A stretch of DNA of 64,000 nt from Trichoderma breve. Lineage: Eukaryota; Ascomycota; Sordariomycetes; Hypocreales; Hypocreaceae. The translations under genes were made by a program, and so were the position numbers. Location: the NCBI RefSeq assembly GCF_028502605.1, contig NW_026611593.1, positions 62,001 through 126,000 of the forward strand. The letters are read 5' to 3'. Below are positions 31,247-44,257 of this stretch, in pieces. Numbering within the stretch: the stretch's first letter is position 1; every line of letters starts with the position of its first letter. The notes below the pieces were generated by a model that saw nothing but the letters and a program-made list of their open reading frames with translations, did no database searches and was not told the origin of the DNA.

Positions 31247-33676
31247 AAGCAAATGGACTATAATAACACATTGCATTAACAGTAATGTGAGCTGGTAGAT
31301 ATGCATACGAATTAACTGTCTGGCGTATTTAAGCACACTGTGATTGGCAAAGTTTTATTTATGCTATATGGTAGATGCAAAATGTACACAACATAGTTGA
31401 TAACTAGCATCTACAAGATAGATGGCACTGACTTCTATAATAAGTATTATCGGAGCCATTTTGCCAATTCATGAATCTCTTTTAACAGTCACCATATTTT
31501 TAGCTGGAACACTCACACTTGTATATACACCGTGACACCTAGGTCATCACGGCAAGTAGAGATCTACTACATCGTTTTATTGATCCGTCTTACCGTGAAG
31601 ATCCCAAAATACATTAGTTCAAGGAAAAAAAACATTTAAGCGCATGGTGAATAGTCGTTTTGAGCCTGACCGCCCATCCAAGAGTTCATACACCTGCCGG
31701 ACCGATCGAATCTATGTTTTATTTCTCTTGGCAGAGATGCATTAGAGTCTTCCTGAGGCCTGCTTACCTTCGCCACAGAAGTCAACGTAGTGTGAAAAAG
31801 GTATTAGATGTTCAACAAACCCAATGGACGCATCATAGATATGAACCAAGAGACTGGCGGTGTCATCCATTTTATATACGGAACCCGGATGAGAAATCTT
31901 TCAGTAGGCGCGAAATTCCATGATGAATGTCATATTTCTCTGTAGATAATGCACGATGAACATAACTTCCTATATTCGTGGGTATCAGCTGTCGATGCTT
32001 CATCATTGTCCCAAGATCTATGAAAGCGACGGAGCCTGTCTTTCAAGAATTCCTCCACTGAATCCCCAAAGAATAGGGAAGATGCGCATTGTAAGTGTGA
32101 AAAATAGCTCACTTCATTCCGACATATCGATTGGTAAGCTTGAAACACAGATAAGGGCTTCAGTACTAGATGCTCCAACCCTTGCTAATGGGGGGTTTAT
32201 TGTGACAAGGTTCCCGGTGATAGGCAAAATGTGGTATCGCTTTGGCACTTTTGTCAGATAGCTGCACTTTTGTTGGAACCTATTATAGGCCCTGTAGTGC
32301 TAGGAATGTTATCTATACAGCACTTACCCCATGTATAAGTAGCACTACCAGCGCGCTAAAAGAAAGACTCCCATGTTGTTCGTATATGGTGGACAAATGC
32401 AGAATAATGGGGACTAGGCAATATCCGCCGTTGTCAATGTTAAAATACACATCATAGCAAGTAGGCGACTTCCTTTCAATCTAGCTGTCCTTTGGCTTCA
32501 TATGATGCCCCCCAAACTACGTTAAAGATGAGACTTCCATAACCCTTACACCAATTATACGTAATACAAGTAGAATACTATCCCTTGTAACTCAATGCTT
32601 GGTTCGGTATAATAGAGATATTTAAACAACAGCTTATCATAAGCTTCAAGAGGAGTTAGTTACTTGTGGGGTCATAAATGTTAACCTCAATTCGCATAGA
32701 GTTCGCAGCGAGCTATCTCACTCCACAGTCCATTTCAGGTAGTAGTAGATTAAGTGCCTCCGCACTTGATCGGGATAGAGACAGCCGAGTTGGGCGTCGT
32801 CGCGAGACTTTGGTGCATGAGCCAAGAAAATTCATTTGATGATATGTCATCGTTAATTCATTTTTGGAAGGTATTTAAAGCATGTCGGACTCTCTAGGTA
32901 CAGTATCAAAGAAATAACCCGATAGTTCATATTGATTAGAAGGTAGCGGGTCTAGAAATAGAAGTGATACGGACCCCTCTTTAACCCAATTGATCTTTCC
33001 GAATAACTGGCATCGTTATAGTAACTACGGAGTGCATAACATAGATGCGATTATTAGCCTAATATTTTGCCTATCGGCGCAACGATATGACGGTCAGTCA
33101 CACTTTTTTTGCACCCATTTGAGGGATTTACGAGCATCTACTACCAACGGTCAGCCAACCTCCGTCGAACGTACGAAATGGTTTATCGGAAATCGAAGTA
33201 AGGAGACAGGGTCGTCTCAAGTCATCTGACTGGTCGATTTTCTCTTCCCTTTTAGCGTCAAATATGCTGTGATTCCTTGTCACTACCTCTCTCAGTAACA
33301 GCTTTTCTACGTTTTGGGGTATTCGGCGAGCACTAATAGGGCTTAGGGAATGCAAATTTCTGGATTCGTATGCTACATACATCCTAGTTAACCAGGACTC
33401 TATGAACTTGACCTAAAATGAAAGTGACAGTTGGGGGTGGTAAATAGGCTAGAAGGCCATGTGTGAATCATACCCCAGCTTCACCGAACGTTTCTCCGAG
33501 TTCTAGCAACGTTTCGCTTGCTCCATCAATCGATCGTTGTCAGTGAACATATACGATCATTTGGGATTCTAATCATGTATAAGTAGCGAGTGGTTGTCCT
33601 GGATAAATGCAAGGCTTGCCAACAATACCGCAGATAAGAGCTGATCTTTAGATCGTCTCTGGTCTGAGGTTCCAAC
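31247..33676. other. Gene-poor, probably degenerate interval
   Basis: This follows the dead MFS gene and precedes the subtilisin. Short frames occur at 31660-31923 and 31956-32261, but none has a recognisable domain. It could hold the eroded C-terminal half of the MFS gene; I could not align it. The last ~700 bp is the subtilisin upstream region. Confidence 0.45.
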
Positions 33677-36600
33677 ATGCGCTTATTGAACTTTTTGACG
33701 GTCCTGACGGCTGCTGCCGGGGGACTTTCTGTTGAAACTTCCTTGTTGAGACGCGATGATGCTTCTGCCACCAACGACACTTCGTCTGCCCCCATTCCTA
33801 ATCGCTATATCGTGGAGTTTGCAGAGGTCAGTTCTGAAATATCAGCAACGTTATCTCGTCCTTTACATACATGCTAATGAGGGTGATCAGGGTGTTAATC
33901 CTCAACAAGCAGCGAGTGATCTCGCGAATGCAGGGGCTTCTGTGCTCAAAATCTTTGACTCAGATGTCTTCAGTGGTGCATCAGTATTGTCAGATACGCA
34001 TAATCTAGACACACTACAATCACTTACACCAGTCCTTCGATCATGGCACTCTAGGAAGATCAAATTAACAGCCCCTATTGCAACTTCACAAACGTTCGGT
34101 CCTGGTGCGGCAAGTGCCAACTTCTCCGTCCATCACATGACTGGCGTGGATAAGCTTCATGAAGCCGGAATTCTAGGAAAGGGTGCTAAAGTAGCTGTTG
34201 TCGATACCGGCGTTTGGTATCCACACCACGCGGTAAGAGAATCTTTTCATTTTATATTGGCAAGAGATCCCTAAACTCATTCTTCAACAGCTTGGTGGTG
34301 GTTTTGGACCTGGGTTTAAAGTTGCTGGGGGTTACGATCTTGTTGGCACTTGTATGGAACAAAAGTCCTTCTTATACATATGATACACTTACTTATCAGT
34401 CGCCAGGGTGGGGTTATAACACTTCAGACAAATCACCAAAGCCAGATCCGCTAGATGGCCTAGGACATGGAACTCACGTCTCGGGAATCATTGCCGGACA
34501 GGCCGACAGGTTAGTCAGCTAATCTACAGCTGTTCGTGGTGTATGTCTCAGAGCTAATTTGACGCAGCTATGCCGGGGTAGCACCTGAGGCTTCCTTGTA
34601 CGTTTACAAGGTTTTCGGTGATTATGCAGACTACACCGACACTGACACACTTATCGATGCCTTCCTGATGGCGTACAGCGACGGGGTATGTTGCAATATA
34701 TAATCCTACCTAACAGTCATAGCCTTTTTTTCCCCTTTAGTACTAATAAACACACGTCACGCCTCTTCAGGCCGATATCATCACGTCATCTGTTGGTGGT
34801 CAATCTGGCTTCTCAGATGATCCATGGGCGGTGACCGCCTCCCGTCTCGCGGAAAAGGGCGTGGTAGTAACTATTGCCAACGGCAACGACGGTACTAGTG
34901 GCCCCTTTAGTGAGAGTAATGGCTCGAACGGCGAGTTTGTTCTCGCCGTAGCTTCTGTCAATTCCGATGTCACTGCAGAGGCTGCTTTCGAGGCTACATT
35001 CGAAAGCCATACTTCGAATAAGATCACTGTCTCATACCAAGCGTCAGTCTTCTGGGACTCGGCTGCATATGATGGATGGCCTATCGTTCCATTTAATACT
35101 GATCCTTCTGCCCCAACCGACGCCTGCCATGCGTTCAATAGCGGCTGGAATCTCAACTACACAAACTCCATCGTTCTCGTCAGTGACGGTGCATGCAATT
35201 GGCAGACGAAGCTCTCTGTGCTCAATGCTTTACACAATTATACATTGCCTATCCTGATATACACTTCTCAATATCCTGTTAGCGCATTTTTCAACGGCTC
35301 TGGAGATAGCACGGTCGGCTATATCACTCTCGATGCAGGTGAAAACCTCATGCAGGCTCTTCGGACTGGTGTTAAAGTGACAGCAAGTTTCAAGAACACT
35401 GTCGATAATCTTAAATTTCTGCCGAGCCCGGCTTTCTATGGAGGAGGAATGCCCAGTTATTACAGCAGCGTTGGCCCCACGAACGATTTAGCATTGAAGC
35501 CGGATGTTGCAGCACCTGGTGGAGACATTTTCTCGACTTACCTTGACGATGGCTGGGCAATATTAAGTGGCACATCTATGGCTACTCCCTACATTGCCGG
35601 TGTTGCGGCGCTCTATATTGGCAAGTACGGAGGTAGACATGTCCACGGCCCTGACTTTGCCAAAGACTTGTCAATGAGAATCATTGCGTCTGGAAAATCA
35701 CTAGACTGGCTTTCTGACCCATTGAATCCCGTCACCTCTGACATCCGAGCTCCTGTTTTCCAGGTCGGTACTGGCCTGGTGAATGCGTCCAAAGTCCTGA
35801 ACTTCCAAACGAGCCTGTCATTCTCAAAATTCATGCTCAACGACACGCACAACTTCGAACGATACCACAGCGTTGACATCACAAATAACAGCCCGCATCC
35901 AATTACTTACACGTTTTCTGTCGAAGCTAGCGGCGCAATAGATACGATGGTAAGCAACCAGGACCCCTCAGGAAAGCCTGTTGTTGGAGTGTACACTCAA
36001 GTCTTCGCTGCTCCCTACGCTGCTATCCCGTCAGTTACGCTGCCTCACGGCACATTTACCGTCAAGCCAGGCCAGACAAAGACGGCGAACATCAACTTTA
36101 TGTATCCATCGGGCTTGAACGCGACCAACTTGCCGTTATACAGTGGAAAGATCATCATCACGGGAAGCAACGGGGAATCACTCGCAGTACCATACATGGG
36201 TGTCGGTGCAAACATTCATAAAGACCTGGATTCGGTATTCTACTACGGCAGCGGGCTTCCTGGCATCACCTCTGGGAGCCGAGGAACACCAATCGGAGAC
36301 GCTCCTAGTTGGAGCTTCAATGTCAACCCTTTCGTCAAGTCTTACCCTACTTTGCGTCTTGCTTTCAACTTTGATACAACTGAGTTTCGCTGGGATATAT
36401 TCGAGTCAACTTGGAGGGAAAAAGACTGGACGTACCCTCCTGTCGTCGGTAAGAAAGGCTACGTCGGAGCCGCGTCCCTCTGGTTGAATGGCATTCCGCT
36501 TCTCATTCCTAACACAAGCGATGTCTCTGCAACACCGTTTACAGACATACCAAGAAGCATTAGTGGTTCATATGCGTGGCTTTGGTTTGGACAACTCGCG

Positions 36601-36738
36601 AACGGGTCTCAGATGACACCAGGAACATACTGGATGAGATTGGCGGCACTACGCCCATTTAGTACCAACCCACAAAATTCCGACAATTGGGACATCTTCA
36701 CAACGCTGCAATTCCAAGTTACTCCTCTCCCTACTTAG
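33677..36738 (+). CDS. Secreted subtilisin-like serine protease (S8, Vpr/C5a-peptidase-like)
   Basis: Six exons give 913 aa, with introns at 33827-33890, 34233-34290, 34352-34406, 34510-34567 and 34686-34770. It starts with a signal peptide (MRLLNFLTVLTAAAGGLS) and an inhibitor-like propeptide (PNRYIVEFAE). The catalytic triad is complete: Asp in AVVDTGVWYPHH, His in GHGTHVSGI, Ser in LSGTSMATPYIAG. A PA-like insert lies between the His and the Ser, and an Fn3-like C-terminal domain follows. The size and layout match minor extracellular proteases of the Vpr type common in plant- and insect-associated fungi. It acts outside the cell. The intron at 34352-34406 uses an acceptor just inside a Trp codon; phase and total length support it. 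Confidence 0.93.
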
Positions 36739-38118
36739 GATAAATTTAAGAATAGGCTCCCTTGTGCTTAGAATACATTTACAAAGTCTATACACACGTA
36801 GCCAACCAAGAAGCGTCCTTTCTTACAAGTTTGCGCACGTCGAATATGCTACTCCTAATTTTCATACATAACTTCGTATACTCCGTAAAGAGAATCATGT
36901 CTGCCTGTCCAGGATATCTACAAAATATGTCATTCTGGTAGTCAACGGTGTTCAAGCTGCGATAACAATCTTATTGATTGGACTTCTACATGTGGAATCC
37001 TATGAGACAGGCTGAGGTCAGGCCACGGCCAATCAATGGTCAAACATTTCTTCCGTTTGTGCTGGATCCAAGACGCGGAGAATTATGGATGCAACGTAGC
37101 GGTAGGTAATTATAACCAGATAGACATGGTGACTATTTATCATAATAGAAGTCTTATTCCATCAAACTTTATTTTGAACTCAGCCACATTGCACGTGCAT
37201 GGCGCGTGTAAAAGCAGTTCATCACGATTAAGATGCTCGTGGTCAACGTTTCATAATTGTATTTCACTAATTCGACCAATGTAATAGCACCTAACGAGTA
37301 TGTGTTTCACGCCCTGTTTGATCAGAACACGAAAAGAAATCAGGCGTGGAACTAGCAAGCTATGAGATCCGTAAATTGGTCATTCATGTACATCGCATCG
37401 CTCGCACCGATCTCAGCTAGAACGATTCTGGATTCATCAGGCTTGCCAAACACGCGCTACAGATTCAGTAAAGTCTCTGGAGTCTTTTGTTTTGGTCAAC
37501 AGCAGCCTAAAGATCGTCAATCGGCTGTTCTGGCCTGTCGATCACACTGATATTTCCTGGAACAAGCATACCGGTCAAGACCTCCACCTCTACCTCCATT
37601 CTGTCATTTCTTTCACCGCCATCTACTAGGTAATTAGTCATTGTTATCAGTTCTTTGGAGCCTTGACAGCTGTGGGCATGGGCCCAATCTCAAAACAAGG
37701 TGGTTTGTCCAGTCACTGACGCTGTGCTTTTTGAACTAGAGCACAAGGGTGGAATCTAAAGCCCAGATTCTAAATTACAGACACACTAACAGCTATTTTC
37801 ATCTAGATCAACTATTCAACAGTACGTGCATTTGTGAGTTGAATTAATTGGAAGTATATCCTGTAGTAGGAATAATGTACACTTTGCACACCTTTTCATT
37901 AATTTCGTAGCGAAATTAATGTTTCCTGCTTCATTACTCTGAAACAAATGCCACGTCATTATATCCCTAATATCGTTCTTGAAGTTGCCCTAAAGTGTAT
38001 CTGTTTGTGGCAAAGTTATGGTACCACTTCTAGGACAGAAGTGAAGCTGATGTTTTATAAAATCGAATAGGGATCTATGTAAGTACATAACACTATACTA
38101 GAAATAAACGCAGATCTG
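36739..38118. other. Gene-free interval
   Basis: This is the convergent 3' interval between the subtilisin and the third Zn2Cys6 gene. It is AT-rich with only short frames (such as 37036-37284) that lack any domain. I see nothing else. Confidence 0.5.
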
Positions 38119-39791
38119 CTATATGAAGTCGTCCGCAAGGAATGGTGCTGATAGGGAAGGGCGTTTTTGAGGATTCTTTACAACTTGAACATCAAGCCCC
38201 AGCCTTTGGTTGTTCGCCATGTTCCGGAGGCTTTGTATACACCAATTTTTCTGTTCAATGTTATTTCTTTGTTCCCAATACCAATGAAGATTAAAAAAAT
38301 ATGCCATGACGCCTTGAGCTTGGAGTGTGTTGTCTGCTAGGCCCTTATCTAGCGTCCTTCTAATATAGTCGGCAAATCGATCTAAGGTACTATAGTCCTT
38401 ACCCAAGTTTTTCAAGACAGGAGGTAGCTGAATAGGATCTGAAACAAGTGATGATAAAGTAGAAAATCGGTTGTGCAACTGCCTGATGAGCAAGTTAAAA
38501 CGGATCGTTAATGACCAATGAAGCATCCACAGGTCGCTAGCTTGAGCAGCGGTGACGCCTATGTCATGCGGCTGAGGGCTGATGTTGATCTCAGCATCTG
38601 AAGCTTCTATCCCAATAGGGCATGCAGTAACAGCAGTCATTTCTGGAAGCCATTGATCCAGATTGTTCTCTACTATGGATGCACAATTGAGCAGATATTG
38701 TGTCGTGAGGAGGCCTCTCCGTACTTTTTTCTCAGTCTGAAAGACTGTGGCATCTAATCTGTCTGCATACTCACATAGAGTAGGAAGCGTTATAACTGCT
38801 TCGATGGCTTTGTGCGTAAGGTAATTAGGATCCTCTTTCTTAGCTAGGCAAAGAGTATTGTATGGTGCATGGCACATAAAGTATCCTCGCCTATGTCTCG
38901 CTGCGTCATAAAACTAAAGAATACTGAGTAAATAATGTGCATCATTTGAGGGAAATGAACATACGCCAAGATATCGAAGCCTTTGTACAAGAATTCTCGT
39001 CAAGTCACTGCACGGAAAGTTTGCGCCAAACCGTTGCAGCAGATGCAAACCGCCCTTAATATGTGCCATATAACCGCCATTGGCTCCTTCGCCTGCTAGA
39101 AGCTCGACGCGAGAAAAAATCATGATGCTCGCTAAAGCGGATGCAATATCCACAGGAGATGGCTTTTGCCTGACCCATATGTCGCTTCTCCGGAGACCCT
39201 GGAGTGCATTCGAGTAAAGCTCGGCCGAGCGGTTGATGAGCGCCGCGTCGCCATTTTTACGGCCAACAAAGCCCGTATATAGGGCAAGCAGTCCTTGATT
39301 CAGCGTTTCATTCCGACTACTAAGCAAAGTAGCCAATGAGCGTATCCAAGAACCAGGAGAGTTGCTTTTTTGCTGCAAGTCTGCGTTTTTAGGGAAAAGA
39401 AGATCCATAAACACGCCGGAAAAGGCATCACAGACCACTGCAGTCTGTCCCAATTGCATACATAGCGGGGCTTGCAAGTCTGGTTCAGCGAAGCTCCTAG
39501 TCTGATCGGTAACACCATCAGATCTACCTTCCTCATGAGTTATCTTCTTGGCATTCCCACCATTTGGCCAAGTGTTACTCGTCGTAATTCTGAAGCTGTA
39601 ATTGCGCTCATAGCCCAGGCATTTCCTGCCAGTAGTGAAGCAACGCTGACACTCCGGCATTTCAAGGTCGCACTGCCACTTCCTAATTAATCATTGCATT
39701 GTGAACGCAACTGCAAAGATTCATAACGTACCCTGACCTTCCTTCGGCGACATGTCCCACAGGCCCCTCTGTGGTGTTGTTTGGAGTCCAT
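38119..39791 (-). CDS. Zn2Cys6 transcription factor (520 aa)
   Basis: Three exons are inferred: 39791-39732, 39672-38965 and 38913-38119. The first intron splits the zinc cluster. Using the CAG acceptor next to 39672 restores perfect spacing: CGTC, six residues, CD, then PECQRC and a Cys six residues on. The C-terminal ~430 residues resemble the Fungal_trans_2 (DUF3468) type, with MIFSRVELLAG, HIKGGLHLLQRFGA and a long helical tail. It is the regulator nearest to the PKS-NRPS (4.5 kb from its 3' end), but a seven-helix protein gene lies between them. A cluster role is possible but not shown. Confidence 0.88.
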
Positions 39792-41098
39792 TTGAGGTAG
39801 TGATTCCTGAAAGCTACCAATAATGTGAAAAGTGAAATACGAGTACCGAGAAGATCGAACGGAATAGGATACTTTGCGCGAGTTCAAACAGTAGCCTGAC
39901 TTTTGCAACCCTCAATGACTTCGGTGACTCTTTGGCCCGCCAACCACGAAAGCTTTTGGCTCCAAAATCGTTGCTTACTGTTCCTCGGAGCATAAACGCA
40001 TGAACCGTTTGAACCATTTAGCGTAACAGGATGGAACGTCATCAAGCAATACGCTAACCAAATACGGTATACTTTTGCCGAGATATTGCATTAGCACCTC
40101 CAGGGGCTGCTTCTAGTGGATTTATTCTTAGTAGTCTTAGTGGGTACTAATGATCGATAACTTACACACGAGTTTTCACTTACCCTATGAGTGTGAAAGA
40201 CGTCGTTATAACAGCCCACATTGTTGACCAAGAGTTGCTTCTGGGAAGACTCAGACATTGCAAGATCATCCTGTATGTTTTAGCTATGGCTGATTGGAAA
40301 CAGTCAAAAACACTAGTGTGGTGATTTTCATTATCTTTTTGTACTTTACTGCTAATCCAAACCACCGCAATGTTGATTGAAAGGACGTAAAATATCCCTT
40401 TGTTAGCCGTAGAGCTTTCTGGTATAACTATGATACTTTTACCAAGCATCTTTTCTCAATTGAGGCATTTGAGTATACGTAATCAATAGAGGCTGAGGAG
40501 CGAGTTAATTGCGGTAGTGCTTTGTCAAGACATGTGGGGGCTGAAGTGCCTTTGCACACATCTGTCTCCCGTATACCTTAACCTATACATTTATTACGTA
40601 GTTTCCTACGTTTCATCTTCTATTGAAACGCCTATCTTCAAGAGAGTTGAGCAGCATTGCGGCTGACGGGATACTGGTTCATACTAGTTAAGGATCAACC
40701 CATCACACTCGGCCGGGGTACTGCACACCTTCTATAAGATGCCGTTAAGAATTGCGGTAATATTGGTGGCAACCCCCTCCCAAGGCTAATAATAACTATG
40801 GAATGGCGAGTTGGCTGGCATACGAGGACCAATGTAGCATGAGGAACATAACATCTACCTGTCCAAACCTATGCGACGTATACGCCACAGCCTGGACGGG
40901 TTGCAGGCCTCCTCTATCAAACTTCGGGTGTTTTACCATAATACCCAATGTAGAAGTCCTGCTCGTTGTATGGCTCGTGAGATAATAGTAAATTGCTGAA
41001 ATTCGTTTCCAGAATCATTAATGATCTCTACAGACACATTCATTTAGAATTAGATTCTCTGATTCATTGTACGTAGTAGTAGCTTTTTTTTTTTTGCC
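39792..41098. other. Gene-free interval
   Basis: This is the upstream region of the Zn2Cys6 gene. A 13-base T run lies near 41083-41095. A 60-codon frame at 40803 contains a CPNLC motif echoing the neighbouring membrane protein, but nothing else supports a gene. Confidence 0.45.
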
Positions 41099-42521
41099 TC
41101 ACACGGATCCGTCGCCGGAATCTTGAGAGTGTGCTTGTGTGAAGACCCCCCCTTTAGTAGCGGTAGTCGCTGGCGCCATTGCTATGTGCTCGCCTTGTTT
41201 TTCGCCGTTCTTCGATTCGCCATAGGGCGCAATAGAAGCTTGGAACCGATACCAAGTGCTAGATCTCTCTTTCATCCAATCTAAAGGTAACATCAACGTT
41301 AGCATAGTGAAATTCTTGAAAAATTCGTACATTCAATTCTGACATACCATTTAGCTTGTATGATATTTCCACGGGAATCGGCAACCAGGTAAACAGTGCG
41401 GCGACTTGACCAAAGCCCCATTCGTTGTCCTCAAAATCGGTCCCTGCCACCTTGATGAGCTCACCTCTTTGGCCCCAGAGCTTGACCAGCCCCCATATCA
41501 TGCCCACTAACGATAGTGTGGTCAGCAGCCCCCACACAACCGCCATAACAGTCAAGACCCTCCGTAAGCTTGGTCGTTGCTTGATCCGAGGGAACACAGT
41601 AGTGGCAGTTTGCGCAAAGAATGATATGATGCACAAGCCGGCAGCTGCATACACCACGGCTTTGTTATATGGGACTGGCGTGATCTTGCGGAAAGCCGGT
41701 TCGTTCTGGCAACCTAAGCTGGCCTGCAGCCAGTCCGTCTCTGAATGCCCTGACAGTGTGCTTTGGGACAAAGCGGCAGTAGCCAGAGCGAAGCCTAAAA
41801 GAAACTGAAAGAATCGTTGCCACCACCTGGCAATTGGGTGAACGAGGCAGAAAAATATCACTAACAGAGAGTTAAGCTGCACAAAGTTCAATATCTGCAT
41901 CTCGGCGATTTCGAAGATTGTAGGATGTTGGCCCATGCGAACTAGCGTCGCCACCGCAGACGCCAGAATGAGAAACCCATTAGACTCCCAAAAAATCGAC
42001 TGCACGTCGATACTTTCTCTGAAGAGTTTCCGCAGCATGAAGAAGTCCCCTTGGGGGAGAAAATTCTCAAATATATCAAGACCGCGCAGAAGAGGCCCAA
42101 AAATAATAGTTAAAGCAACTTGAAAGGAATATGCATACATCATCTACCAACTTGGTTAGGACATGGCGCTTGACGATGTTTGCGGGGCAGAATTCATGAA
42201 GAGCCCACTTACTCCAATACCAGATAAGTCTGGATTTCCTGTGCCAAATGTGAGGATACATAGATTCGGACATTGTCCAATCTCGGACGTAATATTGAGT
42301 TCATGTTCCGTTGCATAATCAAAGAATGCTTCAATGGTGGTAAAGTTGCAGTCCACGGATACTGCCTCCAAAGCCGTGGAAATACTCTTCAAGTAAGCCA
42401 TATTATAATATGCTGATGTATGAAAAGGCGCTTGGGACGGATTAGGTGGCCAGCCTACGGCCCATTTATGCTTCAGTTGCTTTGATTCAATATTCCTGGG
42501 TTTATGTGCCGCATCTGACAT
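41099..42521 (-). CDS. Seven-helix membrane protein of unknown function
   Basis: Three exons are inferred: 42521-42213, 42143-41348 and 41280-41099, giving 428 aa. The N-terminal ~100 residues are soluble or extracellular, with a NITSEIGQCPNLCIL segment and GNPDLSGIG just before the first helix. About seven hydrophobic helices follow, for example YSFQVALTIIFGPLL, LNSLLVIFFCLV, FFQFLLGFALATAAL and VWGLLTTLSLVGMIWGLV. The tail is hydrophilic and cytosolic. The layout recalls orphan GPCR-like fungal proteins, but I recognise no known receptor motif. It lies between a regulator and the PKS-NRPS. No function is assigned. Confidence 0.8.
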
Positions 42522-44257
42522 AAATTAAGCTACATGCAAGTCTTCGCATTCTGTATCCCTATTAATACAAAGTTGGACAAGTTAACGACTGGGATATATA
42601 TTTGGTATGTTACAAAACTATAAATAGGCGCAGTGGTGCTCTTCTTGCTGATAGTTTGCAACAGATATATAAGTAGCCCTACTTAAAGATGCTGTATTGT
42701 TGATTATAACAAGAACGACCATGGCTCCATAATCCAGCGCCAACTCGGCCGAGTTCTAGCGACGCTAACTGAAATGCAATAATCAAGGTCGCTCCTATGT
42801 TAACAAGCAACATGAGCAAACTGTCAGTTTGTGGATCTGACTTTTACAGAGAAGGGGTTCTGAATTGAGAGAATAGGCGAGGATGATCTTCCCAAAGCAT
42901 ACGCAACCATACGATTTCGGCGTTATGTGAAATGCCGAGCTGGTATGTAGCCCCGCCAAGCTCGGACACGGTTTCTCTTTTAAGATACAACCGGCGTTAC
43001 ATTCCACTTTGCTCATGATCGTCTGACAGCCTGTAGCTGGGTCAAGTGTAGGATGATCATTGGCCACGAAGTAATCTAAATATAAGTTCGAGTAAGCAAA
43101 TAGTCTCTTGCGTAAGAAGATTGAGTGAATTTACAAAGAAAGATAGGAATTGCACTTCGCAAGTCCCATAGAGAGCCAGTTATCAATATCGCAATGTCAT
43201 TATTTACTATATTTACCTATCAACTACGTAGCAAAACTTTCCGTATTGTTCACGGTTGGTTGACAATAAGAGAACGTATGCTTGAACTGGGTCAACCAAA
43301 TCCTGAACACCGCATGGGAAATACGTAGTTCTAACTATTATAAGAACCAAGGCGGAAACACGAACCAGAATATGATCTGTTCTGGCAGCTACAAGCGCAT
43401 TGCTCTTCAATAAAAGCCCTTATAGCATTTAAGGGATATTTGGCTTAACTAAGTTGTCGGGCTTCATTTATCTAGATAGATGACGGCATTTGAACGAAAG
43501 AATCCGGTCTTGCGACAGTTTAACTAAACACACTACCCAGTCTTGAATGACGAGGTTAACTGTAAACCGTGTTCTGTTAATATAAGCCCGTTGGACTATC
43601 AATCTATATTAAATCGATTGGTTACAACGATACTCGGTATGCCTTGAAAACGATAACCCAACATTAAGTAATAATATTCTAGAATGATAGGATCAATCAG
43701 TGAAATGATTTGAAGCTTGATAAAATCGCTTTGAACAAACCTACCGCACGAAGCTATGATCTCATCTTCATGATATGGGCCCTTGTTGCCATGGTGCCGT
43801 GTGTAGCTTCTACCAATTTTTGACGCTTGTTGGGTAACGATGCACAAAATTGCGTACTGCGCTCCAACTGGAGATCATTTGGTACACAAATATGTCTGGG
43901 TACTTAGGCCAAAAGCTGCATTGCTGTTATTTATGTGAGAATGTCAGCACCGAAGTGAAAGCCCTGTCACACGCTAACAAATGCCCAGGTCCCAATGGCA
44001 TCGTCCCAATGGCAACCCAGATCTCAAGGTGTCACATGGTAGCGAACTACAACGGCTCCGTTTTCGCCTACTACGTGACGATCTTGGCCAGAGTCCATTG
44101 ATATCCTTCCAAGTATTACATCTGGCACTTCTCTTTCTTTAAATGGTAAACAGTTCAGTGAAAGAAATAAAATATGTTTTGCTACGCGAGAAATGATCTA
44201 GGTACAAATGAAGAAAAGACTATAAATGACGCAAGAAACAGCAACTACCTATATCGT
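42522..44257. other. Gene-poor interval left of the PKS-NRPS
   Basis: This runs from the start of the membrane-protein gene to the stop of the PKS-NRPS. A cysteine-containing frame at 42795-43067 (minus) and a short frame at 43850-44101 (plus) have no start or splice context I can support. It is AT-rich otherwise. Confidence 0.45.

Noticed and set aside
40803..40985. 60-codon plus-strand frame with a CPNLC motif like the seven-helix protein
   Set aside because: The similarity covers only a few residues and there is no downstream membrane part on that strand.
42795..43067. Cysteine-containing minus-strand frame
   Set aside because: No signal peptide, start context or splice partner was found; coding status cannot be supported.
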